A DNA stretch of 23,419 nt from positions 1 to 23,419 of the forward strand of contig CAZLLU010000010.1 of the NCBI GenBank assembly GCA_964560855.1. Direction: 5' to 3'. Below are positions 1 through 7,432 of the stretch, one piece after another. Below the pieces are notes generated by a model. It did no database searches, was not told the origin of the DNA, and saw only the letters and a list, made by a program, of their open reading frames with translations. Both the position numbers and the translations under genes were made by a program. This DNA is from CAJBLF01 sp964560855 (lineage in GTDB: Bacteria; Patescibacteriota; Gracilibacteria; Absconditabacterales; Absconditicoccaceae). How positions within the stretch are numbered: position 1 is the first letter of the stretch; every line of letters starts with the position of its first letter.

Positions 1-54
1 CTTCACTCCATCACCTCATTCCGGCGCCTTCACTCCATCACCTCATTCCGGCGC
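1..54. repeat. 27-bp tandem duplication
   Basis: Bases 1-27 and 28-54 are identical 27-mers. Each ends in the CCTCATTCCGGCG sequence that also forms the left end of the palindromic element starting at 41. It looks like local duplication of an element end. The window starts inside it, so more copies may lie to the left. Confidence 0.9.
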
Positions 55-126
55 CCCGGATTGCAGCCGGAATCTTATAGTTTCCCCACGAGATTCCGGC
101 ACCAATTTCTTAACGCCGGAATGAGG
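41..126. repeat. 85-bp palindromic repeat element, copy 1
   Basis: The ends CCTCATTCCGGCG (41-53) and CGCCGGAATGAGG (114-126) are perfect inverted repeats. Inside them is a second inverted pair, ATTGCAGCCGGAATC on the left and GATTCCGGCACCAAT on the right, around an unconserved loop. The whole can fold as one long hairpin. It has no coding content and resembles a non-autonomous palindromic (MITE- or REP-like) element. A second full copy lies at 2340-2424 and a right half at 550-583. Confidence 0.8.
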
Positions 127-127
127 A

Positions 128-212
128 ACAAAGAGCAGGACCGGAATGAGGCCGAGATGGAAATTATGCCGGCATGAGGCTGAAGTGGCTATATCATAGC
201 CGGAACCTTATA
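128..212. repeat. degenerate partial copies of the CCGGAATGAGG repeat
   Basis: Fragments such as ccggaatgagg, gccggcatgagg and agccggaacc recur here between the first palindromic element and the GIY-YIG remnant. They look like decayed copies of the same family. No gene is seen. Confidence 0.45.
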
Positions 213-213
213 C

Positions 214-509
214 CTACAAATCATACCCTTCTATATGATGATATAAGTTCTCCCAATTAGGATTTTCTTTTTCTATCAAACGAATTTTCCATTCCCTTTT
301 CCATTTTTTTAATTGCTTTTCTCTTACTATAGCATTTATGAGAAGAGCATATTTTCATAATATACCAAATTTTTTACTCTATATTTTTTAGTAAATCAAT
401 CATAAAATCATGTTATATATTGCCACATTCTTCTTCCTAAATATTTCGTAACCCCTGTATGTAATACACCATCCTTCTTGCTTGCAAGGATATAGACAAA
501 AGATTCCAT
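214..509 (-). pseudogene. GIY-YIG endonuclease-like protein, frameshifted
   Basis: From the ATG at 509, with UGA as Gly, the frame starts MESFVYILASKKDG and continues through GVTKYLGRRM, GFYDGFTKKY and LVYYENM. These match the single-domain GIY-YIG family (YhbQ/UPF0213-like), including the VYI start, the conserved Arg and the GFTKKY block. The frame ends at TAA (336-338). The family's C-terminal block then resumes in another frame from 336 (NAIVREKQLKKWKREWK, then NPNWENLYHH) to TAG at 214. One missing base near 337-338 would explain the break. Both UGA codons (YITG, YDG) fall where the family usually has Gly. The second catalytic-motif Tyr appears as His (HTG rather than YVG). It is either a decayed gene or a sequencing error; it is flanked by palindromic repeats. 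Confidence 0.75.
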
Positions 510-549
510 GGTTATCATTACCATAGGTAATAAAGCTTTTATTTTTTAG

Positions 550-583
550 ATTCCGGCCGCAATTTCTTAACGCCGGAATGAGG
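550..583. repeat. right half of the 85-bp palindromic element
   Basis: GATTCCGGCCGCAATTTCTT followed by AACGCCGGAATGAGG matches the right arms of the copies at 41-126 and 2340-2424. No left arm is seen. It lies in the short gap between the pyruvyl transferase stop codon and the GIY-YIG remnant. Confidence 0.75.
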
Positions 584-600
584 CCAAGATAGTGAGAAAG

Positions 601-1560
601 TTATTTCTTAATAATCAGTTTATTTATCTTGTCTGCGTATGGTATCGCCACAATAGGCTTGCCATGGAGTTTCAAAGGTAAGAGAAAATGAAGTCTCGCT
701 CAGACACCGCCGTCAGCATGAGAGAACAGAGAAAGGGTCTCCTGAAGAGAATGTTTCGTCCGATCGTAGATCTCAAGACCAGGAACATATTTTTTTATAG
801 TTGGAAAACAAAGTTTATCGTCGTTCATATCGCAAGGAAAAAACAGCTTTTTATGATCAGGATAGTTCTGGCAGAATTGGACAATCTTGTCGACATTATA
901 TCTGTCTACGGATTGCTTATTGATATTGATCAAAATATATTTTCATTTTGAATTCTGTTTTTTATTTTCTGAATTCTGAATTCTAAATTCTGCACTCATG
1001 ATTGTTTCCTGCGCAAAATCTTCGTACAGCACTGTTTCCTGATTGAATTTTTTGGCGATCAATAAAGAATCTCTATCCCTGACGACGATCTTTTCCGCTT
1101 TGGGAAGCAGTTGTCTATAGAGGATTTCTGTCCGTCATCTCTTGGATTTTCCTATACCGCCGAGCAGAACGAATTGTCATTTTCTCACGCTATAATTAAA
1201 TAAGATAGGAAGATTTCGTCCATCATGCGGGAATGGCCTTTCATCGGAAAGCACCTCTCCCCCGCCAAAGAACTTGAAGGTCTTCTTGTATTTGCTCAAT
1301 CCAAGAAGGTTGACCAGATGGGTGATAAATTTGTATTTATGCTGTTTAGCGTTCACGAGCTTGATAGCGCTCAATTGCTTCTCAGTCAACAATCCTTGAT
1401 AATTTTCCCGTATCCGATCTTCCATCCGAGATTTGTTTCCGACTTCCACGAAAAGCTTCGTGAGAGGATATTTGGCAAACAATTGTCTGACTACTCAGAA
1501 AAATAAGAGCTCGTCTCCAAAATTTTTATATCCGTAATATCCTCTCAAATACCCTTCCAT
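601..1560 (-). CDS. polysaccharide pyruvyl transferase family protein (CsaB-like)
   Basis: 319 residues when UGA is Gly. It starts MEGYLRGYYGYKNFGDELLF, the family's N-terminal GYYG..N.GDE signature (PF04230 type). The middle has FFGGGEVLSDERPFPHDGRN and LLGGIGKSKRG, and the end has GARLHFLLPLKLHGKPIVAI followed by PYADKI, the RLH..L and P....Y..K motifs of the family. CsaB-type enzymes transfer pyruvate from PEP to cell-wall polysaccharide, often to anchor SLH-domain proteins. That substrate is family knowledge and not proven here. The start at 1560 is chosen because it is the ATG just before the signature. It contains several in-frame UGA. A stretch at about 948-1000 encodes a linker (SAEFRIQNSENKKQNSKGK) from GAATTCTGAATTC-like repeats that normally look intergenic. 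The stop is TAA. Confidence 0.8.
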
Positions 1561-1589
1561 AGACTTGTAGATAAATAAACATATTTCCT

Positions 1590-1798
1590 TATTTGTCCTC
1601 CTTTTTAAAGGAGGGGAACCCGTAGGGTGGAGGATTTATGGACTATTGTATTTTCTGTCCATAAACCCCTCTGTCCTCCGGACTTCTCCCCTTACAAAGG
1701 GAGACAGAACCCCTCTGTCCGGAGTTTATCCCGCATGTTTTTGCGGGAGACTTTTCCCCTTATCCCGCTAAAGACGGGACAAGCAAGGGGAGACAAAA
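1590..1798. repeat. cluster of short palindromic repeats
   Basis: The gap between two minus-strand genes is filled with short inverted repeats: TCCTCCTTTTTAAAGGAGG near 1595, a CCCCTCTGTCC(TC)CGGA module present twice (about 1665-1682 and 1710-1722), CTCCCCTTACAAAGGGAG, and two small hairpins, CCCGCATGTTTTTGCGGG (about 1729-1746) and CCCGCTAAAGACGGG. The layout is that of dispersed REP-like spacers. Some hairpins may stop transcription. Confidence 0.6.
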
Positions 1799-2182
1799 TT
1801 ATTCTTCTTTCGCTTCTGCTTTCTTTTTCTCTGCTGCATTGATGCTCTTTACGAATGCCATGAGCATTTTGGTGACATGTCGCGTGGTGTCATAAAACTC
1901 TTTGAACTCGTCCTGGGTAATACACCCTAATTCCAGCAACAAATACAACATTGATCTCATTTGGCTGGTGCCTCATTTTGCGTTGATAAACGCCTCCTTG
2001 ATAGCTTTATTGCTTCTATTTTCAAACCCTTCTGCGATTTGATTCATAATGGTGATATTGGTCTTCATAAGCATATCCTTGAGTCCGTATTCCTTGCAAT
2101 TTTTACAAGCGTCGTACAGTTTGACTGCTAATTCTTTGGCCTTTTGCCAAGCGATAAGGTCTTCAAATTTTTCTATTTTCAT
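1799..2182 (-). CDS. four helix bundle protein (S23 / 23S intervening-sequence type)
   Basis: 127 residues, starting MKIEKFEDLIAWQKAKELAV, with an IAEG block (MNQIAEGFENRSNKAIKEAF) and then, after one UGA read as Gly, GGTSQMRSMLYLLLELGCIT. The order F-x-x-L-x-x-W-x-x-A, then NQIAEG, then a GS/GT...LYLLLELG block is characteristic of the S23 four-helix-bundle family, first known from intervening sequences in 23S rRNA genes and common as small solitary genes. Molecular function is unknown. The tail is Lys/Glu/Ala-rich (AAEKKKAEAKEE). With UGA as stop it would lose its last third, which contains part of the conserved core. No rRNA is nearby. Confidence 0.8.
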
Positions 2183-2531
2183 GTGATAAGATAATAATAA
2201 GATAAAAATAATAGCGGAAAGTTTAAAGCCATAAACATAAAGCTGTGCTATAGCTTTTTATTTTCCATTCTAGCTCTGTTCTTTATACATCATTCTGATC
2301 CTGTTTTTTTTGTCCCTCATTCCGACCCTGTTCTTCATTCCTCATTCCGGCGCCCCGGATTGCGGCCGGAATCTATACAAAGCAAACTGGATTCCGGCTG
2401 CAATTTCTTAACGCCGGAATGAGGTGATGTGGCGTGGGACACCTGAATGAGGTAATATTATGGAATGACGTGAGAAATAGTTGGGAATAACGTGAGAGAC
2501 GTTTGGTGATATACATATTTTAAGCTTAAGG
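2183..2531. other. gene-free spacer with repeats
   Basis: This 349-bp gap lies between two minus-strand genes. It holds the second full copy of the palindromic element (2340-2424), degenerate preceding repeats (tcattctgatcctg, tcattccgaccctg) and a short AAAGCT...AGCTTTTT hairpin near 2240-2262. I see no coding frame. Confidence 0.6.
2340..2424. repeat. 85-bp palindromic repeat element, copy 2
   Basis: The ends CCTCATTCCGGCG (2340-2352) and CGCCGGAATGAGG (2412-2424) are the same inverted pair as copy 1. The inner arms are ATTGCGGCCGGAATC and GATTCCGGCTGCAAT, leaving one G-T pair. The central loop differs completely from copy 1 while the arms are kept, suggesting that the fold or the ends matter. 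Confidence 0.8.
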
Positions 2532-5054
2532 CTATTTTTGTAATAAAGCTTTTTTACCTTCAAACAGAGTAATAATCACAAGTGGTGTGTGCTCTATAAT
2601 CTCAAGTTGCTTCTTGATATCGGTCACTGGGACTTGCTGTCCATATGTGTCCACCTGGGTATATCATTTGCTGATCAATTTTTTACTCTCTGTGAGCAGA
2701 TCGAAGTAGTTTTTAATATCAGTATCATAGTACAATGGTTTCCGATCTTGCATCAAGTAGCTCTTGATCAAGCTGGAAAATCATTTGTAGAGTTTCTGTT
2801 CTTGGGTAGTTTTGATTGCTGCTTTCCCTGCGGGTATTTTCTTGCAGAGATACGATTGTCCGTCATATCGGATACAGAACGAGTTACCGATTTTTTTCAG
2901 CTGCAAGGACATCATAATCGAAAGATCCTGTGGAGCTAATGATGCTAATCAGGCGTCCGAAGCGTAGATTTTTTCCCTTTCTTTGGGTGTCCTATAACAG
3001 AATTTCGTAAGTTCATCTTCCTGGTAAAAGAGTGAAATACAGGCAGCTTTGTTGACCAATCCTAAATTTCAAGAAATAATATTTTCCTGACCTTCGAGGA
3101 CGAACCCACTCAATTTTTTTTTGGTCTTTTCTCTACGGAGCGTGAACCCCTGACTCAGATCAATTCCCGTCAATGAAGTTGTTCACGTCATCAAAATTCA
3201 GATTTCTTCATTAATATCTTTTCCTGTCGGATTAGGTAAGACATAGGTGATTGAGAATTGTAGCCCCGACAGATCCAGAACTATTCCTGTCAATTCCACC
3301 TCGCCGGTCAGCAATTCCTCCTCTTTGGGAAGATTGGGATTATAGGTATACGTCGAGAAGAGATAACTACCGTACGTCAATTTGACTGTCACGTCGCTAC
3401 CGTCCTTGGTGCTATTGGGGAAGCCAAAGGTTTTCTTAAATGTCGTTGGCTTATCCATCGGCAATGTCCATGGGAGAGTTTTATTGGTTCCGTTGACATT
3501 GAGTCTGAAGGTCTTGTTCAAATCCAAGGGAATAGTGTCACCGGAAATATGATGGGCTAATAACGTAACCGTTTCGTTGTCGGTATCCGAGCCTTCGGGG
3601 TCATAGACGATGTCCAAAATCTGGATGGTGTAATTTCATGGAACAAAACCTGTGGTAGCCACTTGGCTTTCTCACGAAAATATCCCGCCTGTTGCGACAG
3701 ATGGACAGGTATTGCCACTGCCTTGGGCGCCAGTACTCGCTGGAAGGTATTCAATTTTAGTCATCGTCAGACCTGACAAATATTTTAGAAACCTCCTTTC
3801 GAATCCTGGCGAAAAGTAGTCCACGGAGTCCAAAACCTGGGCACATTGGCTGATTACACCCCCGAAATATATGGAACTACCTACGATTTCTCCGGAATGA
3901 TAGACAATGTCCATAACTCGTCTACTTTGTCTATAACCAATGGTTATCACGAACCAATTTCAGGTACTAACCAGGGAAAAATCACCATTTCGTACACTTT
4001 GGAATCCTTCAGCATTTCGGTAGCCGGAGGACGAAATCAACAAAAACGAACCCTTTTCTAAGGTAGTACCTGAGCTTCCCCGCGAAAATGTCAAACCGGT
4101 CCCGAGGAGGTTTCCGGATATAGACAAGCTATCTAGGGTAATATCATCATAGACCGCTAATTCGATATAAGGCGGATAGGTTTCATTACCGGGGAAGATT
4201 TCAGTGACTTTTAACAGTCACCTTGGGTCCATAGAAACACAAGGAAGGGGTAGCTGGAGTGAATCTCAGGATTGTGTAGGTGGATAGGAAACATCTGTGA
4301 GCGCATTTCCGTTGATGGTATAGACTCATGGATTGATAGTGTATCAACTAAGCGCGTTAATTGAATGTTGCACCCGGGTGGAAATTCCACCTATCTTTTC
4401 AAAGGAAGTTTTCTTGTCATTGTACTGATTGACCCAATACGCATCCACCAAAAACTCGTCCTCCACTTGGCCGGAGATCAATAATTGGATCATAATAGGA
4501 GCGGTGTCGATGAGATTGAGCGACAATCCTGTCTTGCTGACAAACCGATTCCCGGAAACCTGTGAAAGAGTATCCCCAAAGATTTTGGACTCGCCAGGAA
4601 GGAGGGAAATGTTTGTCAAAGAAAGTGTCGTGCTTTTGACTCCGACCAAAGAAAGATTCCCTGAAAAAATTTCTTCACCGATATTCGTGATCTCAATCCA
4701 TTCGTCTGTCCCGTCATAATACACCTCGGAAACAATTACATGAGGGTGAGGATCAGAAATAATTTCCAAAATAATTCAAGAATCTGATTCCTCTATGGAC
4801 ATTCATGACTCAAAATTAGGGTCAATTTCCCCTGATAACGATGAGTTGTCAGCCCCCGATGATACAGGAAACAAGTCAGTAAACTCCAGTCATGAACCAG
4901 TAATTGATTTTGTGTCCACTCCTGTCATGTCTTGTCAGCTAGCCACCAATCAACTTATTTCAACCACCTCCCCTGTCCCGATCTCTTGAGCCAGAGACGT
5001 TCAGATGATGACCATCGATACTGCAGCCAATAATAAAATGAGCCGTTTGTACAT
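2532..5054 (-). CDS. secreted multidomain protein with lamin-tail-like (LTD) domains
   Basis: 840 residues once UGA is Gly; about 20 in-frame UGA codons otherwise cut it into many pieces. It starts MYKRLILLLAAVSMVIIGTS followed by LAQE, a clear Sec signal peptide. Domain 1 (about 103-237) begins VIVSEVYYDGTDEWIEITN, the classic LTD start. Domain 2 (about 283-440) begins KVTEIFPGNETYPPYIEL. Domain 3 (about 475-590) begins IQILDIVYDPEGSDTDNETV. Domain 4 (about 596-690) begins ITYVLPNPTGKDINEEIGI and contains LSGFVLEGQENIISGNL. The C-terminal 150 residues are not recognised. LTD domains are beta-sandwich modules often found in bacterial surface or secreted proteins; binding of a surface ligand is a guess. 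The first two domains are the clearest and least clear respectively. It stands alone between a repeat-filled spacer and the murG terminator. Confidence 0.75.
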
Positions 5055-5142
5055 TACGTACGTTTAGAGATAAAACGTTCTGCGCAGAACAGCCGAGAGT
5101 GTAAAAAAGTGAAATTGGAAAAAAACGGACAAAGGTAGGAAA

Positions 5143-5168
5143 AAAGTTCGCACCCGGGTGCAAACTTT
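5143..5168 (-). terminator. intrinsic terminator downstream of murG
   Basis: The arms AAAGTTCGCACCC (5143-5155) and GGGTGCAAACTTT (5156-5168) pair with one G-T. On the minus strand a run of T follows (plus-strand A run 5140-5145). It lies 48 nt after the murG stop, so it would end murG transcription before the lamin-tail gene. The hairpin is centred on CACCCGGGTG. Confidence 0.75.
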
Positions 5169-5205
5169 AGTAATGGAGCTTTTGTAGCAACTTTTGCGAC
5201 TATAC

Positions 5206-5215
5206 CACCCGGGTG
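5206..5215. repeat. CACCCGGGTG palindrome next to the murG stop
   Basis: A 10-bp perfect palindrome abutting the murG stop codon. The same 10-mer is the core of the terminator at 5151-5160 and occurs inside the lamin-tail gene at 4371-4380. Its role is unknown: protein-binding site or structured RNA. Confidence 0.5.
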
Positions 5216-6316
5216 CTAAGCTAATAGACTTTCTCGGACGGCTTTCTTTGCTTGGGCTATGATCGCTTTCTTGTCTTTCTGTTGACGCATTTTTTTGAAT
5301 CCCTTGAAATAAGTAATTGCCTTCCCTAGTTGCTGTTCGAAATCTGTATCTCTCTGATTGATCCGGACGTCGTTGTAATGTTTGGCGTATCGTTTGGCAT
5401 TGTCATACTGGTCATGTGTCCATGGTATAGGTACGATAATTTGTTTCATATCGTAAAGCTTCTGTTCCGCTAATGATGTCGTGCCGCCACGGGTGATGGC
5501 GATATCGCAAATATTGTACAACTCCCCCATCTCCTTTTGACTCAGGAAGCCATAAGCGTGTACATGAGAGAATTTGTCCATCTGTGTCAACATATCCTCG
5601 TTGGCGAAACCGAGTACAAAGAAGAACTCATAATTTTCTTTGAGATTAGGAGTGAATTCGATCAAATGAAGCAATGATTGATAGAGCCTTTTGGAACCCT
5701 GAGAGCCTCCGGCGACTAAAACTAAGGTCTTGGAAGTAAACTCCGGATGTCCTTCGATGATGATATCGTCAGAAAGAATCTGTCCTATGGTCTTGGATTT
5801 TGGGAGCGCTCCATCAAACCCCGTAAATGTAGTCTTAGCGAAACGGCTGGCAATCCTGTTGACTAACCCTGGGCGGGTATCCGACTCATGGACGACAATT
5901 TTTCTGCGGAGGAGTGCTGCTGCCAATACGACCGGCAAAGCTACATAACCTCCTTTACAGAATACGATGTCGATACGATGAGAGAGGATTCGGTAGATTG
6001 ATTGAAAAATTCAGAATACAAAACAAAAGAGGTCAGGTATATTTTTTAATCTGGATTTCCGATACGTTTCTCTGCGGTACTTTCAGGAAGAAATGGAAAC
6101 AAACTGAAGCTTATGCTCGGTGTCACGGTCTTGGAGGTCCTGGCACGTCTTCATCTCCAGACTCTTTTTGGAGCCGAACCGATAGAGCTTTTCTATGCGT
6201 TCGTCGTAAGAGGGATGCTGTTTGAGAAATTCTATAAGGCTTTTGATCGGAAATACATGGCCACCGGTACCTCATCCAGCCATAGCGATCCTGAGTTTTT
6301 TATTTTTTTTTGTCAT
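5216..6316 (-). CDS. murG: MurG, lipid II synthesis N-acetylglucosaminyltransferase
   Basis: 366 residues, the normal length for MurG. It transfers GlcNAc from UDP-GlcNAc to undecaprenyl-PP-MurNAc-pentapeptide (lipid I) on the inner face of the membrane, making lipid II. The N-terminus MTKKNKKLRIAMAGGGTGGH carries the GGTGGH loop; the middle G of GGG is a UGA at 6272-6274. Next come VFCKGGYVALPVVLAAALL and HESDTRPGLVNRIA (family: GGY...P..LAA, HE.N..PG..NR). The C-terminal donor domain has VAGGSQGSKRLYQSL, TRGGTTSLAEQKL and VPIPWTHDQYDNA, the UDP-GlcNAc-binding segment. The start is the ATG seven codons before the Rossmann strand. It stops with TAG and is followed by a hairpin terminator. It shows that the organism finishes peptidoglycan precursors itself. 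Confidence 0.93.
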
Positions 6317-6335
6317 ACTCTGTAATAAAAAGTAA

Positions 6336-6461
6336 ATGAATGATAAATAATTAATGATGAATGATGTAGGATCTTGTTGTAATTATAGACTATTATTTAT
6401 TTACAATAGATTGTTCTAGCGATACCATCATTATTCATTTTTCATTATTAATTATTAATTA
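6336..6461. repeat. AT-rich long inverted repeat
   Basis: The segment AATGATAAATAATTAATGAT with its continuation (about 6338-6367) is an imperfect inverted repeat of about 6426-6460 (CATCATTATTCATTTTTCAT and following). They surround about 58 bp of unique sequence between murG and the antitoxin gene. It could be a degenerate palindromic element or simple-sequence drift. The murG promoter must lie here or upstream; a minus-strand TATAAT occurs near 6384. Confidence 0.45.
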
Positions 6462-6467
6462 GTTTTT

Positions 6468-6773
6468 TTAAAAGTCTTCGAATATTTCACGTTCCTTTGT
6501 CTTTTTTTTATAAGAAAATAACTCCTGGAGTTTTGGTGCCATAGTGATTTTGATGGTTTCATAGTCGAAGTCATTTTGGAGCTTGAGTCGTTTTTGTTCA
6601 GGATCATTAAAAGCCGTCGACAATAAAATATCCCATTGAACGGTAATATTTCTTTTTCCTTTTATGAGCTCATTGACCTCCGAAATTTTTTTGCCGATCA
6701 TGGCAGCAAACTCTTTTTGTGTTAATCATCTGCTAGTGAGTTCTTGCTGGAGCAACTTTCCTGGATGTTGCAT
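6468..6773 (-). CDS. HigA-type XRE-family antitoxin
   Basis: 101 residues. It starts MQHPGKLLQQELTSRGLTQK, then EFAAMIGKKISEVNELIKGK and ITVQWDILLSTAFN. HPG..L..EL...GLTQ.EFA...G.....VNE...GKR.IT is the signature of HigA antitoxins (helix-turn-helix about residues 14-65). One UGA (SR-G-LTQ) sits at the usually conserved Gly. HigA proteins bind and neutralise a HigB mRNA interferase and repress their own promoter through the HTH. No HigB-like reading frame is seen on either side, so it may be a solitary antitoxin or regulator. The C-terminal tail (YKKKTKEREIFEDF) is charged and variable. The repeat array upstream (6843-7265) is a natural candidate for its binding sites. Confidence 0.8.
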
Positions 6774-6842
6774 GGTATGATTGAAGGATTTAAAAATTGA
6801 AGGATTGAAAGATTAATTCTCCACGTTTCCATATTTCCATAA

Positions 6843-7265
6843 TTCTATGAATTAGTGAATTTTATACAATATACTCTTTTTTTTATCTAATTCAAGCCCT
6901 TTTCACTTATTCTACGAAATAGTGAATTTCTCTCAAAAACCACCTGAAAAACAATTAGACTTTTTTCACTCTTTTACTATTTCTGTGAATTTTCTTTGGA
7001 TCTTTTTGTCTTTTTGCAAAAAAACTTTTTTGATTTTTTTCAAAATTTTTGATTCTTTCTTGTATCTTTTTTCTCTACTCCTTTTTATTTTACTCTTTCA
7101 CTGAAATAGTGAATATTTTTGATCATATATTTTATCTTTTTTTTCTTGAAATTACCAAATTATTCACTAATTATATAAACAAGTGAATTATTAAAAAATT
7201 CTTTCTTCGATATTATATGGTTAATTATTTATAAAAAATTCATTATTTATACGAAACCGTGAATT
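6843..7265. repeat. array of six 19-bp TTCTACGAAATAGTGAATT-like boxes
   Basis: Copies at 6843-6861, 6911-6929, 6973-6991 (best read on the minus strand), 7097-7115, 7171-7189 and 7247-7265. The consensus is TT(C/A)TA(C/T)GAA(A/T)nAGTGAATT; the copy at 7097 is a near-perfect palindrome (TTCACT, five bases, AGTGAA). Starts are spaced 68, 62, 124, 74 and 76 bp. The array lies directly upstream of the HigA-type gene. It could be an operator array for that regulator or iteron-like sites. The intervals are T-rich simple sequence, not CRISPR-like spacers. Confidence 0.6.
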
Positions 7266-7350
7266 GCTAAAAAATTCGGAAACTTATATACTCTCGAGAG
7301 CTAATATATAGATATATAGCTCTTTTTCTATATAACTATAAAAAAATAAA

Positions 7351-7379
7351 AAGTCCCTATGTAATTTTCATAGGAACTT
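7351..7379 (-). terminator. intrinsic terminator after the 257-residue unknown gene
   Basis: The arms AAGTCCCTATG (7351-7361) and CATAGGAACTT (7369-7379) pair with one mismatch around a 7-nt loop. On the minus strand the hairpin is followed by a T-rich tract. It lies 54 nt after the TAG of the preceding minus-strand gene. Confidence 0.65.
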
Positions 7380-7432
7380 ATTGGTTTTCTTAAATTAGTT
7401 GACATTTTAATTATTTTACTATATTTATATAT

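Larger units (their letters stand above)
6774..7432. other. AT-rich gene-free region holding a repeat array
   Basis: About 660 bp without a convincing gene. It contains a direct repeat of ATTGAAGGATT just upstream of the antitoxin (about 6779-6810), the TAGTGAATT box array, a dyad around 7300-7323 (AGCTAATATATAGATATATA then GCT), and the terminator at 7351-7379. One lysine-rich minus-strand frame (about 6919-7155) stays open when UGA is Gly, but it has no ATG and is low-complexity, so I do not call it a gene. Confidence 0.6.

Noticed and set aside
688..951. Plus-strand frame opposite the pyruvyl transferase
   Set aside because: It is the complement of a well-supported gene with conserved motifs on the minus strand.
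1973..2182. rRNA intervening sequence because of the S23-type protein
   Set aside because: No 23S rRNA sequence is found around it; it is a free-standing gene as in many genomes.
2532..5054. Reading the broken frames as a decayed pseudogene or as selenocysteine sites
   Set aside because: Breaks are only at TGA, occur in nearly all genes including essential ones, and sit at conserved Gly positions; SECIS-like structures are not needed.
6774..6842. HigB toxin gene next to the antitoxin
   Set aside because: No frame of suitable length with HigB features exists on either strand on either side of the antitoxin.
6919..7155. Lysine-rich minus-strand frame that is open when UGA is Gly
   Set aside because: No ATG, low-complexity composition caused by T-rich DNA, and the repeat boxes run through it.
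6843..7265. Possible CRISPR array
   Set aside because: Boxes are only about 19 bp and degenerate, intervals differ (62-124 bp) and are T-rich simple sequence, and no cas gene is present.
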